Below, one piece after another: positions 17,735 through 26,562 of a DNA stretch of 45,120 nt (its first letter is position 1; every line of letters starts with the position of its first letter). Origin of the DNA: Burkholderiaceae bacterium (GTDB lineage Bacteria; Pseudomonadota; Gammaproteobacteria; Burkholderiales; Burkholderiaceae_C). The position numbers were made by a program, and so were the translations under genes. The stretch covers positions 1 to 45,120 of the forward strand of contig JABWBN010000031.1 of NCBI GenBank assembly GCA_013360485.1. Reading direction: 5' to 3'. The notes under the pieces are model-generated. The model saw nothing but the letters and a program-made list of their open reading frames with translations. It was not told the origin of the DNA and did not search any database.

Positions 17735-18868
17735 TCACTGGGTGAGCACCACGTGGGCCGAGCGCGACCAGTGCGCCCAGACCTCGTCGCCCCAGGTGAG
17801 CTCATCTTCCTTGTGGCGCGCCGTGTTGGCCTGGCTGATCTTCAGCCGTGCGCCGCTGGCGAGCTCGACGTGATAAACGGTGAAGCTGCCAAAGTACGAC
17901 AGCTCCTTGATGCGGCCGCAGGCGCTGTTGTAGTCGTCGGCTGGCTTGTGGCGCGAGACATGGATTTTCTCGGGCCGCAGCGCAACCGTGACTGGCATGC
18001 CGACGTGGCCCGTGATGCCGTGTCCGACGTAGTGCTTGCAATCGGCTGAGTCGATGACGACATGGTCCGGTTCGTCGACCTCCACGGTGCCTTGCACCAG
18101 ATTCACGTTGCCGATGAAGTCGGCCACGAATCGGGTGGCGGGCGTTTCGTAGATCTCTGACGGCGCGCCCACTTGCAGGAAGCGGCCCTCGCTCATGATC
18201 GCGATGCGCGAGGCCATGGTCATCGCCTCCTCCTGGTCATGGGTGACCATGACGCAGGTCACGCCCACCTGCTCGATGATGTTGACCAGTTCGATCTGCG
18301 TCTCTTCGCGCAACTTCTTGTCGAGAGCACCGAGGGGCTCGTCGAGTAACAGCAACTGCGGCTGCTTGGCCAGGCTGCGGGCCAGCGCCACCCGCTGCTG
18401 CTGACCACCCGACAACTGGTGCGGCTTGCGCTGGGCGAACTTGCCCAGCTGCACGAGCTTGAGCATCGCATCCACGCGGTCCGCAACCCGATCGCGCGGC
18501 AGGCCGTCGCGTCGCAGTCCGAAGGCAATGTTGTCCCACACAGTCAGGTGCGGGAACAGCGCGTACGACTGGAACATCATGTTCAACGGGCGCTCATACG
18601 GCGGCAGGCCTGCGAGGTCGCGCCCGTTGAGCACGATGCGTCCGGAGGTGGGCGTTTCGAAGCCCGCCAACATGCGCAGCAGCGTCGTCTTGCCGCAGCC
18701 GGACGATCCGAGCAGCGCGAAGATCTCACCCTTGGCGATATCCAGGCTGACGTGATTCACGGCCAAGTAGCCGTTGAACTCCTTGACCACATCCTGAATC
18801 TGCAGGAACGACGACTGCTCAGGTGCTACTGGCGTGGTAGCGCCGGTGCTGGATCCGTTGACAGGCAT
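17735..18868 (-). CDS. potG: Polyamine ABC transporter ATP-binding protein, PotG-like
   Basis: The 377-residue ATPase has Walker A 'LGSSGCGKTTLLRML', the Q-loop 'MMFQSYALFPH', the ABC signature 'LSGGQQQRVALARSL', Walker B 'LLLLDEPLGALD' and the H-loop 'VMVTHDQEEAMTMA'. The C-terminal TOBE-type regulatory domain ('VTVALRPEKIHVS', 'LSYFGSFTVYHVEL') is typical of PotA/PotG. The start at 18868 ('MPVNGSSTG') is preceded by GAAGGGTC and, further out, GAGGAGGAG. The alternative ATG at 18895 adds an arginine-rich nonapeptide. The first 50 nt overlap the 3' end of potF in another frame, an unusually long overlap for this operon. Confidence 0.92.
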   Translation of the reverse strand: MPVNGSSTGATTPVAPEQSSFLQIQDVVKEFNGYLAVNHVSLDIAKGEIFALLGSSGCGKTTLLRMLAGFETPTSGRIVLNGRDLAGLPPYERPLNMMFQSYALFPHLTVWDNIAFGLRRDGLPRDRVADRVDAMLKLVQLGKFAQRKPHQLSGGQQQRVALARSLAKQPQLLLLDEPLGALDKKLREETQIELVNIIEQVGVTCVMVTHDQEEAMTMASRIAIMSEGRFLQVGAPSEIYETPATRFVADFIGNVNLVQGTVEVDEPDHVVIDSADCKHYVGHGITGHVGMPVTVALRPEKIHVSRHKPADDYNSACGRIKELSYFGSFTVYHVELASGARLKISQANTARHKEDELTWGDEVWAHWSRSAHVVLTQ

Positions 18869-19979
18869 GACCCTTCGACTCCTCCTCGGGCGCATCCGGC
18901 GGCCACAACGGGCCGCGCGGAGCGCTGCTCAGTTCCGGTGCGGGAATCATCTTCTTCAGGTCGGCCTCAGGCAGGAAGACCGTGGGGTTGCTCGCCACCT
19001 CGGGCTTGATGTGCTTCTTGGACTCCAGATTGGGATTGGCGTAGAAAACCTTGTTGGTCAGGCTCGCATGCACATCGCCGCGCAGGATGTAGTTGATGAA
19101 CTTGTGGGCGTTGCCAGGGTGCGGCGCATCGGCGGGTATCACCATCACATCGAAGAAGAGCAGACCGCCAGTTGATGGGATCAGCGCCTGGATGTTCTGC
19201 CCTGTCTTGCCATCAATGGCCCGCTGCCGTGCAATGTTGATGTCTCCGGACCAACCCAGTGCCAGGCAAATGGAACCATTGGCCATGTCGTTGATGTAGC
19301 CAGACGAGCTGAACAGCGTCACGTGCGGACGTACCGCCTTGAGCAGGCTGGCCGCTGCAGAGTAGTCAGCGCGCTCCTTGCTGAAAGGGGGTTTGCCCAG
19401 ATAGTGCAGAGCAGCAGGAACAACCTCAGAAGACGAATCGAGGAACGAGACCCCACAGGACTTGAGCTTGGAGATGTACTCCGGCTTGAAGATCAGGTCC
19501 CAGGCATTGGCTGGCATGGTGGTGCTTCCCAGCGCGGTTTTCACCTTCTCGACGTTGATGCCGACAGTCGTGAATCCCCACAACCAGTTCACCATGAACT
19601 CGTTTCCGGGGTCCAGCCGCGCGAGCTGCGCCTGGACGCCCGGGTCGAGGTTCTTGTAGTTCGGTATCCGGTTCTTCTCGATCTTGGCGAGCAGGCCGCC
19701 GTCGATCTGGAGCTTGGCCCAGTTGGAGGAGGGCACCACAACGTCATAGCCGCTCCTGCCGGCCACCAGCTTGGCGTGGACAATCTCGTTGTTGTCGAAA
19801 TTGTCGTAGCGGACCTTGATGCCCGTTTCCTTCTCGAAGTTGCGGATGGTCTCCTCGCCGATGTAGTCGGACCAGTTGTAGACGTTGAGGACTTTCTCCT
19901 CCTCCTGGGCCAGGGCGCCGGAACCCAGCGCCAGGGCCAGGCTCGCCAACGCGAGCGATCGACGGGACAGCAGCTTCAT
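18819..19979 (-). CDS. potF: Periplasmic polyamine-binding protein, PotF-like
   Basis: The 386-residue protein has a signal peptide ('LALASLALALGSGALAQ') and the polyamine-binding fold: 'LNVYNWSDYIGEETIRNFEK', 'YDVVVPSSNWAKLQIDGG', 'NWLWGFTTVGINVEKV', 'ICLALGWSGDINIARQRA' and 'HKFINYILRGDVHASLTNKV'. Trp-Ser-Asp-Tyr near the N-terminus lines the ligand pocket in PotF. The ATG at 19979 follows GGAGGTTGACCC. The last about 33 residues ('PLWPPDAPEEESKGHACQ' and onward) do not look like the conserved family tail, and they overlap potG by 50 bp, so the 3' end may have been altered by a frameshift or natural drift. The bulk of the fold is intact. Confidence 0.9.
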   Translation of the reverse strand: MKLLSRRSLALASLALALGSGALAQEEEKVLNVYNWSDYIGEETIRNFEKETGIKVRYDNFDNNEIVHAKLVAGRSGYDVVVPSSNWAKLQIDGGLLAKIEKNRIPNYKNLDPGVQAQLARLDPGNEFMVNWLWGFTTVGINVEKVKTALGSTTMPANAWDLIFKPEYISKLKSCGVSFLDSSSEVVPAALHYLGKPPFSKERADYSAAASLLKAVRPHVTLFSSSGYINDMANGSICLALGWSGDINIARQRAIDGKTGQNIQALIPSTGGLLFFDVMVIPADAPHPGNAHKFINYILRGDVHASLTNKVFYANPNLESKKHIKPEVASNPTVFLPEADLKKMIPAPELSSAPRGPLWPPDAPEEESKGHACQRIQHRRYHASST

Positions 19980-20115
19980 GGGTCAACCTCCGGAATGGTG
20001 CGTTCTAAGAAGGGAGCAAAAACAACCAAGTCTAAGCAGGCCCGCAGACCTGTTCATCGGGGGAAGCAAGGGGGTGGTGGCCACGGCACCTGCCGCATCG
20101 TCCAGCCGCAACGAT

Positions 20116-21498
20116 TCATGCAAGCCAACCCTCACGCTGGGCGTCGGCCAGTGTCAGGTCGAGGCAGCGGCGGATGAGCGCCATCATCTCGTCGATCTGC
20201 GCGCGGGTGATCACCAGAGGGGGCGCGATGATCATGCGGTTGCCCACCGCGCGCATGATGAGACCGTTGGCAAAGCAGTGCCCCCGACAGACCATGCCAA
20301 TGGACAGCGACGGGTCGAACGGGGCGAGCGTCGCCTTGTCCTTGACCAGCAGCAGCGCGCCCATCAGGCCACAGGTCTCGGCCGTTCCCACCAAGGGATG
20401 ATCGCGAAGGCTCTCGTAGCACCGCGCGAGATAGGGCCCGACGTCGTCGTGCACACGCTGCACGAGCCCGAGCTCGCGCACGAGCTTGATGTTCGCCAGG
20501 GCCACCGCGCAGGCCACCGGGTGGCCCGAGTAGGTGTAGCCATGCTCGAACTCCCCGCCTTGCTCGATCAGCACCTTGGCAACCCGGTCGCCCACCATCA
20601 CGCCGCCCAGCGGGATGTAGCCGCTGGTGACGCCCTTGGCGAACGTCATCAAGTCGGGCCGGGTGCCAAAGGTCTCGCAGCCGAACCAGCGTCCAGTGCG
20701 TCCGAATCCGCAAATGACCTCATCGCTGACGAGCAGGATGCCGTACTTGTCGCAGATGCGCTGGATCTCCGGCCAGTAGGTGGCAGGCGGGATGATCACG
20801 CCGCCTGCGCCCTGCACGGGCTCGCCGATGAACGCTGCCACCTTCTGCGCGCCGATGGCCAGGATCTTGTCCTCCAGCCAGCGCGCCGCCACCAAGCCGA
20901 ATTCATCGTGGCTCATGCCTCGGCCATGTTCCACCCGGTAGGGCTGGCCGATGTGCTCGATGCCGGGTATGGGCAACCCGCCCTGGGCATGCATGCCGCT
21001 CATGCCACCGAGCGAGGCGCCTGCCATCGTCGAGCCGTGGTAGGCGTTCTGCCGGCTGATGATCACCTGGCGCTCGGGCTGGCCCAGGATGTCCCAGTAA
21101 CGCCGGACCATGCGAACGATGGTGTCGTTGCCCTCCGACCCCGAGCCGGTGAAGAACACATGGTTGAACTGCGGGGGGGTGACCTCCGACAGGAGTTCCG
21201 CCAGTTCGATGGCCGGCGGTGTGGCCGTCTGGAAGAACGCGTTGTAGAACGGCAGTTCCTGCAGCTGCCGGGTGGCGGCATCGATGAGGGCGCGCTGGCC
21301 GTAGCCGACGTTCACGCACCACAGGCCGGACATGGCATCGAGGATCTTGTGGCCCTCGCTGTCCCACAGGTAGATGCCTTCGGCGCGCTCGATGATGCGC
21401 GAGCCTTTGCGGGCCAGCGCCTGAAAGTCGGTGAACGGATGCAGGAAGTGGGCCGAATCGACGGCCTGCCACTGCGCGGTTGTGCGGTTGGTGCTCAT
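20116..21498 (-). CDS. spuC: Putrescine-pyruvate aminotransferase, SpuC-like (class III PLP)
   Basis: The 460-residue enzyme belongs to class III aminotransferases: 'HPFTDFQALARKGSRIIERA' at the N-terminus, 'FFTGSGSEGNDTIVRMVRRY', 'YHGSTMAGASLGG', 'LLVSDEVICGFGRTG' and the PLP lysine in 'MTFAKGVTSGYIPLGG'. The N-terminus and overall pattern match SpuC/putrescine:pyruvate transaminases, which turn putrescine directly into 4-aminobutanal. It lies between puuA and the potF transport gene on the same strand. It offers a transamination route in parallel with the gamma-glutamyl route. Other amines such as cadaverine are possible substrates. Confidence 0.88.
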   Translation of the reverse strand: MSTNRTTAQWQAVDSAHFLHPFTDFQALARKGSRIIERAEGIYLWDSEGHKILDAMSGLWCVNVGYGQRALIDAATRQLQELPFYNAFFQTATPPAIELAELLSEVTPPQFNHVFFTGSGSEGNDTIVRMVRRYWDILGQPERQVIISRQNAYHGSTMAGASLGGMSGMHAQGGLPIPGIEHIGQPYRVEHGRGMSHDEFGLVAARWLEDKILAIGAQKVAAFIGEPVQGAGGVIIPPATYWPEIQRICDKYGILLVSDEVICGFGRTGRWFGCETFGTRPDLMTFAKGVTSGYIPLGGVMVGDRVAKVLIEQGGEFEHGYTYSGHPVACAVALANIKLVRELGLVQRVHDDVGPYLARCYESLRDHPLVGTAETCGLMGALLLVKDKATLAPFDPSLSIGMVCRGHCFANGLIMRAVGNRMIIAPPLVITRAQIDEMMALIRRCLDLTLADAQREGWLA

Positions 21499-21573
21499 GG
21501 TGATGGAGTGATCGGTTGAATGCTCGTGCTGCGGTGTCTGGCCTATCCGGCGACCGGCCTGTCGTACGAGGGA

Positions 21574-22941
21574 CTAGACATGCAGCAGCAGGTGTTCGCG
21601 CTCCCAGGGCGAGATGACCTTCATGAATTCGGCGAACTCGATTTCCTTGACCTCGGTGTAGACCGTGATGAAGGCCTCGCCCAGCACTTCGTGCAGGTCC
21701 GTTTCCTCGCGCAGCAACGACAGCGCTTCGCCCAGGCTGCGCGGCAACTGGAAGTCACCCAGGTACGCGTCGCCCTTGCACTCGGGGGCGGGGTCGATGC
21801 GCTTGTCGATCCCGATGTAGCCGCAGGCCATGGTGGCGGCGAGCGCGACATACGGGTTGGCGTCGGCACCGATGACGCGGTTCTCGATGCGGCGTGCTGC
21901 GGGGGGGGCAACCGGTGAGCGGATGCCGACGGTGCGGTTGTCCGTTCCCCACTGGATGTTGATGGGCGCGGCCGTGAAGCGTGCCAGGCGCCGGTAGCTG
22001 TTTACATAGGGGGCAAACAGCGCCATGGCCGCAGGTATGTAGCGCTGCAGCCCGCCGATGAACCAGTAGAACTCCTGGCTCGGCGTGCCATCTGCGTTGC
22101 TGAACAGGTTGCGGCCGGTGGCGAGGTCGGTCACGCTTTGGTGGATGTGCATGGCACTGCCCGGTTCGCCGGCGATGGGCTTGGCCATGAAGGTGGCGAA
22201 CATGTCGTGGCGCAGCGCCGCCTCTCGCACAGTGCGCTTGAAGAGGAACACCTCGTCGGCCAGTCCCAACGGATGATCATGGAAGAAGTTGATCTCCATC
22301 TGGCCCGCGCCCACCTCGTGGATGAGCGTGTCGACATTCAGGCCCATCTTCTCGCAGTAGTCGTAGACATCTTCGAACAGCGGATCGAACTCGTTGACCG
22401 CATCGATCGAATAGGCCTGGCGCGACGTTTCGGCTCTGCCGCTGCGCCCGATCGGTGGTTTCAGCGGCATGTCGGGATCGGTATTCCGGGCCACCAGGTA
22501 GAACTCGAGTTCGGGCGCAACCACCGGATTCCAACCCCTGGCGGCATACAAGTCGCATACCCGGCGCAGCACCGATCGCGGCGCGAACGGCACCAGTTGG
22601 TTGTGCTTGTCGTAGCAATCGTGAATCACCTGGGCGGTCGGATCGGCCGCCCAAGGCACGATGCGCACCGTCGACGGATCGGGCCGCAGGTGCATGTCGA
22701 GGTCGGTCGGGCTGATGACGTCGTAGTAGGGTCCCTCCTCGGGAAACTCCCCCGTCACGCCCATGGCCACCACTGCCTCTGGCAGCCGCATGCCGCGGTC
22801 TTCGGTGAATTTCTCGCGTGGCAGGATCTTGCCGCGCGCCACGCCGGTGAGGTCGGGCACCAGGCACTCGATCTCGGTCACGCGGCGTTCGTTGAGCCAC
22901 TGTTCGAGCTCGCTGAAACTGAAGTTGTCTCGGTTCGTCAT
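21574..22941 (-). CDS. puuA: Gamma-glutamylputrescine synthetase, PuuA-like
   Basis: The 455-residue ligase has the glutamine synthetase fold with the PuuA-type N-terminus ('LEQWLNERRVTEIECLVPDL', 'GVARGKILPREKF'). Active-site elements are present in order: 'APELEFYLVA', 'GQMEINFFHDHPL', 'GSAMHIHQSV', 'NSYRRL', 'NRTVGIRSP' and 'RIENRVIGADANPYVAL'. PuuA couples ATP hydrolysis to gamma-glutamylation of putrescine, the first step of the Puu pathway. The neighbouring puuD and puuB genes complete the core. It differs from the second synthetase at 11464-12816, so the cluster has two amine-glutamylating candidates. Confidence 0.92.
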   Translation of the reverse strand: MTNRDNFSFSELEQWLNERRVTEIECLVPDLTGVARGKILPREKFTEDRGMRLPEAVVAMGVTGEFPEEGPYYDVISPTDLDMHLRPDPSTVRIVPWAADPTAQVIHDCYDKHNQLVPFAPRSVLRRVCDLYAARGWNPVVAPELEFYLVARNTDPDMPLKPPIGRSGRAETSRQAYSIDAVNEFDPLFEDVYDYCEKMGLNVDTLIHEVGAGQMEINFFHDHPLGLADEVFLFKRTVREAALRHDMFATFMAKPIAGEPGSAMHIHQSVTDLATGRNLFSNADGTPSQEFYWFIGGLQRYIPAAMALFAPYVNSYRRLARFTAAPINIQWGTDNRTVGIRSPVAPPAARRIENRVIGADANPYVALAATMACGYIGIDKRIDPAPECKGDAYLGDFQLPRSLGEALSLLREETDLHEVLGEAFITVYTEVKEIEFAEFMKVISPWEREHLLLHV

Positions 22942-23024
22942 GGGATCACCCGGTATTCGGTTGTTGGCTGCGGGCGCCGCCGTCGGTCGGCGCCGGCATT
23001 TGGGTCACGGCCGAATGGGCGGCA

Positions 23025-23789
23025 CTAGGGTATGGGGCTGCGGTGCCGATCGCGATACGCGCGGCAGGCCTGCCCAAAGGCCTGCAGCATCTGCATCGAA
23101 ACCGGATTCGATGCCGCCTGCCACTCGGGATGCCATTGCACGCACAGGTTGAAGCCCTTGGCCTCGATGACCGAAAACGCCTCGACGAGTCCATCATGCG
23201 CGCGCGCCTCAACCCGAAGACCCGGTGCGAGCTGGTTGACGGCCTGCCCATGCAGCGAGTTCACCTCGAAACGGCGCCGGTCCAGCACCTCGCTCAGCAG
23301 ACCACCTGCAACCACCTCGACCTCATGTGCCGGCGCGTAGGCCTGCTCTGCCGGAAGATCATCGCCGGCTCGGTGATCGTCGTACGGATCAAGCTCGTGC
23401 ACCGCCTGGTGGAGCGATCCACCGAGCGCGACGTTCGCCTCCTGCGCGCCACGGCATATCGCGAACAACGGCATGCCGCGCTCAATCACCTTCGGCACCA
23501 GCGGCAACGTCCAGGCATCGCGCTGCGGATCGAGTGGAAGTGCCGGGTTGTGCACCTCCTGGCCGTAGTGGCTCGGATGCACATTGGACGGCGAACCTGT
23601 GAGCAGCACACCGTGCGCCATGTCCAGCAGCGCGTCGATCTCGTCAGGCATGGCCTGGGGCACCACCAAGGGCAAGGCACCGGCCAGGCGCACGGCGTCC
23701 ACATACTTGCGTCCGACTACATGAAACGGATGGTCCCCCAGCATGCGATGGCAGGCCGGCACCAGCACGACGGGCTTTCTCATCGTCAT
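23025..23789 (-). CDS. puuD: Gamma-glutamyl-GABA hydrolase, PuuD-like (class I glutamine amidotransferase)
   Basis: The 254-residue hydrolase has the class I amidotransferase triad: nucleophile Cys112 in 'PLFAICRGAQEANVALGG', then His220 and Glu222 in 'CVQWHPEWQ'. 'GVLLTGSPSNVHPSHYG' is the family's oxyanion/substrate region. PuuD frees glutamate and GABA from gamma-glutamyl-GABA. The start ATG overlaps the TGA of puuB (ATGA), which indicates translational coupling. The 83-bp gap to puuA downstream holds only GC-rich sequence. Confidence 0.93.
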   Translation of the reverse strand: MTMRKPVVLVPACHRMLGDHPFHVVGRKYVDAVRLAGALPLVVPQAMPDEIDALLDMAHGVLLTGSPSNVHPSHYGQEVHNPALPLDPQRDAWTLPLVPKVIERGMPLFAICRGAQEANVALGGSLHQAVHELDPYDDHRAGDDLPAEQAYAPAHEVEVVAGGLLSEVLDRRRFEVNSLHGQAVNQLAPGLRVEARAHDGLVEAFSVIEAKGFNLCVQWHPEWQAASNPVSMQMLQAFGQACRAYRDRHRSPIP

Positions 23790-25087
23790 GCCAACGCGTC
23801 CTTCAAGCGATACCAGGCCATGCCGAGCACCAGCGCGGGCGTACGAAGCAATGGCCCCCCCGGGAAGGGACGATGCCGAATGCGCGCAAAGGTGTCGAAC
23901 CGCGCCGCGTCACCATTCATCGCTTCGGCCACCAGCTTGCCCGCCAGGCCCGTGAGCGCCAACCCGTGGCCCGAGAAGCCTTGAAGGTAGTAGATCTGCG
24001 GTGCATCGGGCAGCCGGCCGAAATCCGGTGCTCGGTTCATCGAGATGTCCACGAAGCCACCCCAGGCGTGCGTGACCTCGGCACCCTGCAACTGCGGGAA
24101 CGTCTCGACCATGCGCTTGCGCATGCTCTGGGCCAGGTTCATGGGCGTGGCCGTGCTGTAACTCACGCGGCCACCATAGAGCAGCCGGCTGTCGGCGGCG
24201 AAGCGGAAATAGTCGAGCACGAAGTTGTTGTCGCACACGGCCGATCCCGACGGGACGAGCTGGCGTGCAAGCTCGGCACCCACGGGCTCGCTGGCCACGA
24301 TGTAGGTGCCCACCGGCATGATGCGGCGCTCAAGGTGGCGGGCTATGCCTTGCAGGTAGACGTTGCCCGCCAGCAGCACCTGGCGCGCGCTGACCCGCCC
24401 GCGGTCGGTGTTCAAGACCGGCGTGGGCGTGTGCGTGAGGCCGGTGACCGTGGTGCCCTCGTGGATGCGCACGCCGGCATGCGCCGCCGCCCGTGCCAGA
24501 CCCAGCGTGTACTTCAGCGGATGCAGATGGCCGGAGCGTGCGTCGTGCACGGCGGCCACATAGCGGGGGCTGTCGATCCACTGCCGCACCTGATCGCGCG
24601 CGACGATGGTCATCGGATAGCCGTATCGGTCAGCCAGATGGCGGGCACCCTCGACCAACGAAGCGGCCTTGCGCTCATTGACCGCCACCCCCAGGAAACC
24701 GTCGCGCCAGTCGCAAGCGATGTCGTAGCGGCGGCAACGGCTGCGAATGAGGTCGAGCGCTTCGATCGACATGTCGAACACGCGACGGGCGTCCTGGGCG
24801 CCCAGTTGCGACTCCACCTCGTCGATGTCGCAGGCCAGCCCGTGGATGGCCTGACCGCCATTGCGGCCACTGGCGCCATAGCCTACTTCACGCGCCTCGA
24901 GCAGCCGTACCGAGTAGCCACGCTCGGCCAGTTCAAGCGCAGCGCTCAGGCCAGCCAGACCGCCACCGACGATGGCGACATCGCACGAGGCATCGCCTTG
25001 CAGCGGTGGGTAGGCCGCCGACCGCACCGCCGTGGCGGTGTAGTAGGAGTGCCTCGTCAGTTCCTGGTCGGCGCTGAGGAAGTGCAT
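23786..25087 (-). CDS. puuB: Gamma-glutamylputrescine oxidase, PuuB-like FAD oxidoreductase
   Basis: The 433-residue flavoenzyme of the DAO family begins with 'SYYTATAVRSAAYPPLQGDA', as PuuB proteins do. It has the FAD-binding 'VAIVGGGLAGLSAALELAER', then 'VGYGASGRNGGQAIHGLACD', and ends with the second FAD contact 'DAPQIYYLQGFSGHGLALTG'. The enzyme oxidises gamma-glutamylputrescine to the aldehyde, releasing ammonia and peroxide. It lies 12 bp after the aminotransferase gene and overlaps puuD. Confidence 0.93.
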   Translation of the reverse strand: MHFLSADQELTRHSYYTATAVRSAAYPPLQGDASCDVAIVGGGLAGLSAALELAERGYSVRLLEAREVGYGASGRNGGQAIHGLACDIDEVESQLGAQDARRVFDMSIEALDLIRSRCRRYDIACDWRDGFLGVAVNERKAASLVEGARHLADRYGYPMTIVARDQVRQWIDSPRYVAAVHDARSGHLHPLKYTLGLARAAAHAGVRIHEGTTVTGLTHTPTPVLNTDRGRVSARQVLLAGNVYLQGIARHLERRIMPVGTYIVASEPVGAELARQLVPSGSAVCDNNFVLDYFRFAADSRLLYGGRVSYSTATPMNLAQSMRKRMVETFPQLQGAEVTHAWGGFVDISMNRAPDFGRLPDAPQIYYLQGFSGHGLALTGLAGKLVAEAMNGDAARFDTFARIRHRPFPGGPLLRTPALVLGMAWYRLKDALA

Positions 25088-25099
25088 GAACCTGCGGGC

Positions 25100-26407
25100 T
25101 CAGGCCGCGCGCTGGATGGCGCCGCGAACGGTTTCGATGAGTTGGTCGATCTGCGCCCGTTCGATGATCAGCGGTGGCGAGAACGCCAGCGTGTCGCCTG
25201 TGGTGCGGATCAGCACGCCCTTGTCGTAACAGTCGAGAAAGACATTGAAGGCACGCTTGGCCGGCTCGCCTGGCAGGGGTGCCAGCTCGACACCGCCAAC
25301 GAGACCTATGTTGCGGATGTCGATCACGTTCGGCAGGCCCCGCAGTGAGTGCAAGGCCTCTGCAAAGTAGCCCTGCATCTGCTGCGCCCGCGTGAGCAGG
25401 CCCTCTTCGGCGTAGGTTTCGAGCGTGGCCAGGCCAGCGGCGCAGGCCAGTGGGTGCGACGAATACGTGTAACCGTGGAAGAACTCGATCAGGTGCTCGG
25501 GGCCGGTCATGAAGGCGTCGTGAATCGACTGACGCACCGCGACGGCTCCCATCGGCACGCAACCGTTGGTCAGGCCCTTGGCCATCAGGATCATGTCGGG
25601 CGTCACGCCGAACGTCTGCGCGGCAAACGGCTGGCCGGTGCGGCCAAAGCCGGTGATGACCTCGTCGAAGATCAGAAGAATGCCGTGGCGATCGCAGATC
25701 TCGCGCAGGCGATTCAGGTAGCCCTTGGGCGGAATCAGGACACCGGTCGAGCCCGCCACCGGTTCGACGATCACCGCGGCGATGGTCGAAGGGTCGTGCA
25801 GCGCGCACAAGCGCTCGAGATCATCGGCGAACTCGGCGCCGTGCTCGGGTTGGCCCACCGTGTAGCTGTTGCGGGTTGGGTCGTGCGTGTGCCGGATATG
25901 GTCGACGCCCGCGAGCATGGCGCCGAACATCTTGCGGTTGGCCACCATGCCACCCACCGAGATGCCGCCGAAGTTCACACCGTGGTAGCCCCGCTCGCGA
26001 CCGATCAGACGCGTTCGGTGCCCCTCGCCGCGAACGCGGTGGTAGGCCAGGGCCATCTTCAGCGCGGTGTCCACCGACTCCGAACCCGAGTTGGTGAAGA
26101 ACACCTTGTTGAGCTCCGCAGGCGCCAGCGCGGCGACGCGCTCGGCCAGCGCGAACGCCTTCGGGTGGGCCATCTGGAACGGCGGCGCGTAGTCGAGTTG
26201 CGCCGCCTGCTCGGCGATGGCCTGGACGATCTTCGGACGGGCGTGACCGGCATTCACGCACCACAGCCCGGCAATCGTGTCGAGGATCTGACGCCCGTCG
26301 TCGGTCCAGAAGTGCATGCCCGAGGCTTTGGCCAGCATGCGCGGTGACTTCTTGAACTGCCGGTTCGCGGTGAACGGCATCCAGTAGGCATCGAGTGTCG
26401 GGCTCAT
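25100..26407 (-). CDS. Omega-amino acid:pyruvate aminotransferase-like (class III PLP)
   Basis: The 435-residue enzyme carries class III signatures: 'YWMPFTANRQFKKSPRML', 'FFTNSGSESVDTALKMALAY', 'YHGVNFGGISVGGM', 'LIFDEVITGFGRTGQ' and the PLP lysine in 'MILMAKGLTNGCVPMGAV'. The pattern is that of beta-alanine/omega-amino acid:pyruvate transaminases, so it may act on GABA, beta-alanine or a diamine released by the pathway. The ATG at 26407 has AAGGAG with a 5-nt spacer; the track's 26-residue extension reaches into the divergent promoter. As the first gene of the leftward polyamine cluster it is the most likely direct target of the divergent Lrp-type regulator. Confidence 0.88.
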   Translation of the reverse strand: MSPTLDAYWMPFTANRQFKKSPRMLAKASGMHFWTDDGRQILDTIAGLWCVNAGHARPKIVQAIAEQAAQLDYAPPFQMAHPKAFALAERVAALAPAELNKVFFTNSGSESVDTALKMALAYHRVRGEGHRTRLIGRERGYHGVNFGGISVGGMVANRKMFGAMLAGVDHIRHTHDPTRNSYTVGQPEHGAEFADDLERLCALHDPSTIAAVIVEPVAGSTGVLIPPKGYLNRLREICDRHGILLIFDEVITGFGRTGQPFAAQTFGVTPDMILMAKGLTNGCVPMGAVAVRQSIHDAFMTGPEHLIEFFHGYTYSSHPLACAAGLATLETYAEEGLLTRAQQMQGYFAEALHSLRGLPNVIDIRNIGLVGGVELAPLPGEPAKRAFNVFLDCYDKGVLIRTTGDTLAFSPPLIIERAQIDQLIETVRGAIQRAA

Positions 26408-26480
26408 CGCGGCTCCTTGGGTGGCTGCGGGCGGTTCGCAGTGTGAACCGACAGTATTGAGCAGTCTAGACGGACGCTCA

Positions 26481-26495
26481 CGCAATGTGCTTGCG
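26481..26495. promoter_or_regulatory. Candidate Lrp/AsnC operator, distal
   Basis: CGCAATGTGCTTGCG is a perfect 5-5-5 inverted repeat in the 155-bp divergent region between the aminotransferase and the Lrp-type gene. It shares the core CAA-N5-TTG with a second palindrome whose centre is 42 bp away. Confidence 0.5.
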
Positions 26496-26515
26496 CGCTA
26501 GGGGCGGGCTGACCC

Positions 26516-26537
26516 TGCAAGTTGCAATATAGTTGCA
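26516..26537. promoter_or_regulatory. Candidate Lrp/AsnC operator, proximal compound palindrome
   Basis: TGCAATATAGTTGCA (26523-26537) is a perfect 5-5-5 inverted repeat with the same layout as the distal site. It overlaps another palindrome, TGCAAGTTGCA (26516-26526). The 15-bp size suits Lrp-family dimers. The position just upstream of the regulator's ATG suggests autoregulation together with control of the divergent operon. Confidence 0.55.
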
Positions 26538-26562
26538 CAAACAACCGCTGCATTCGAATTTC

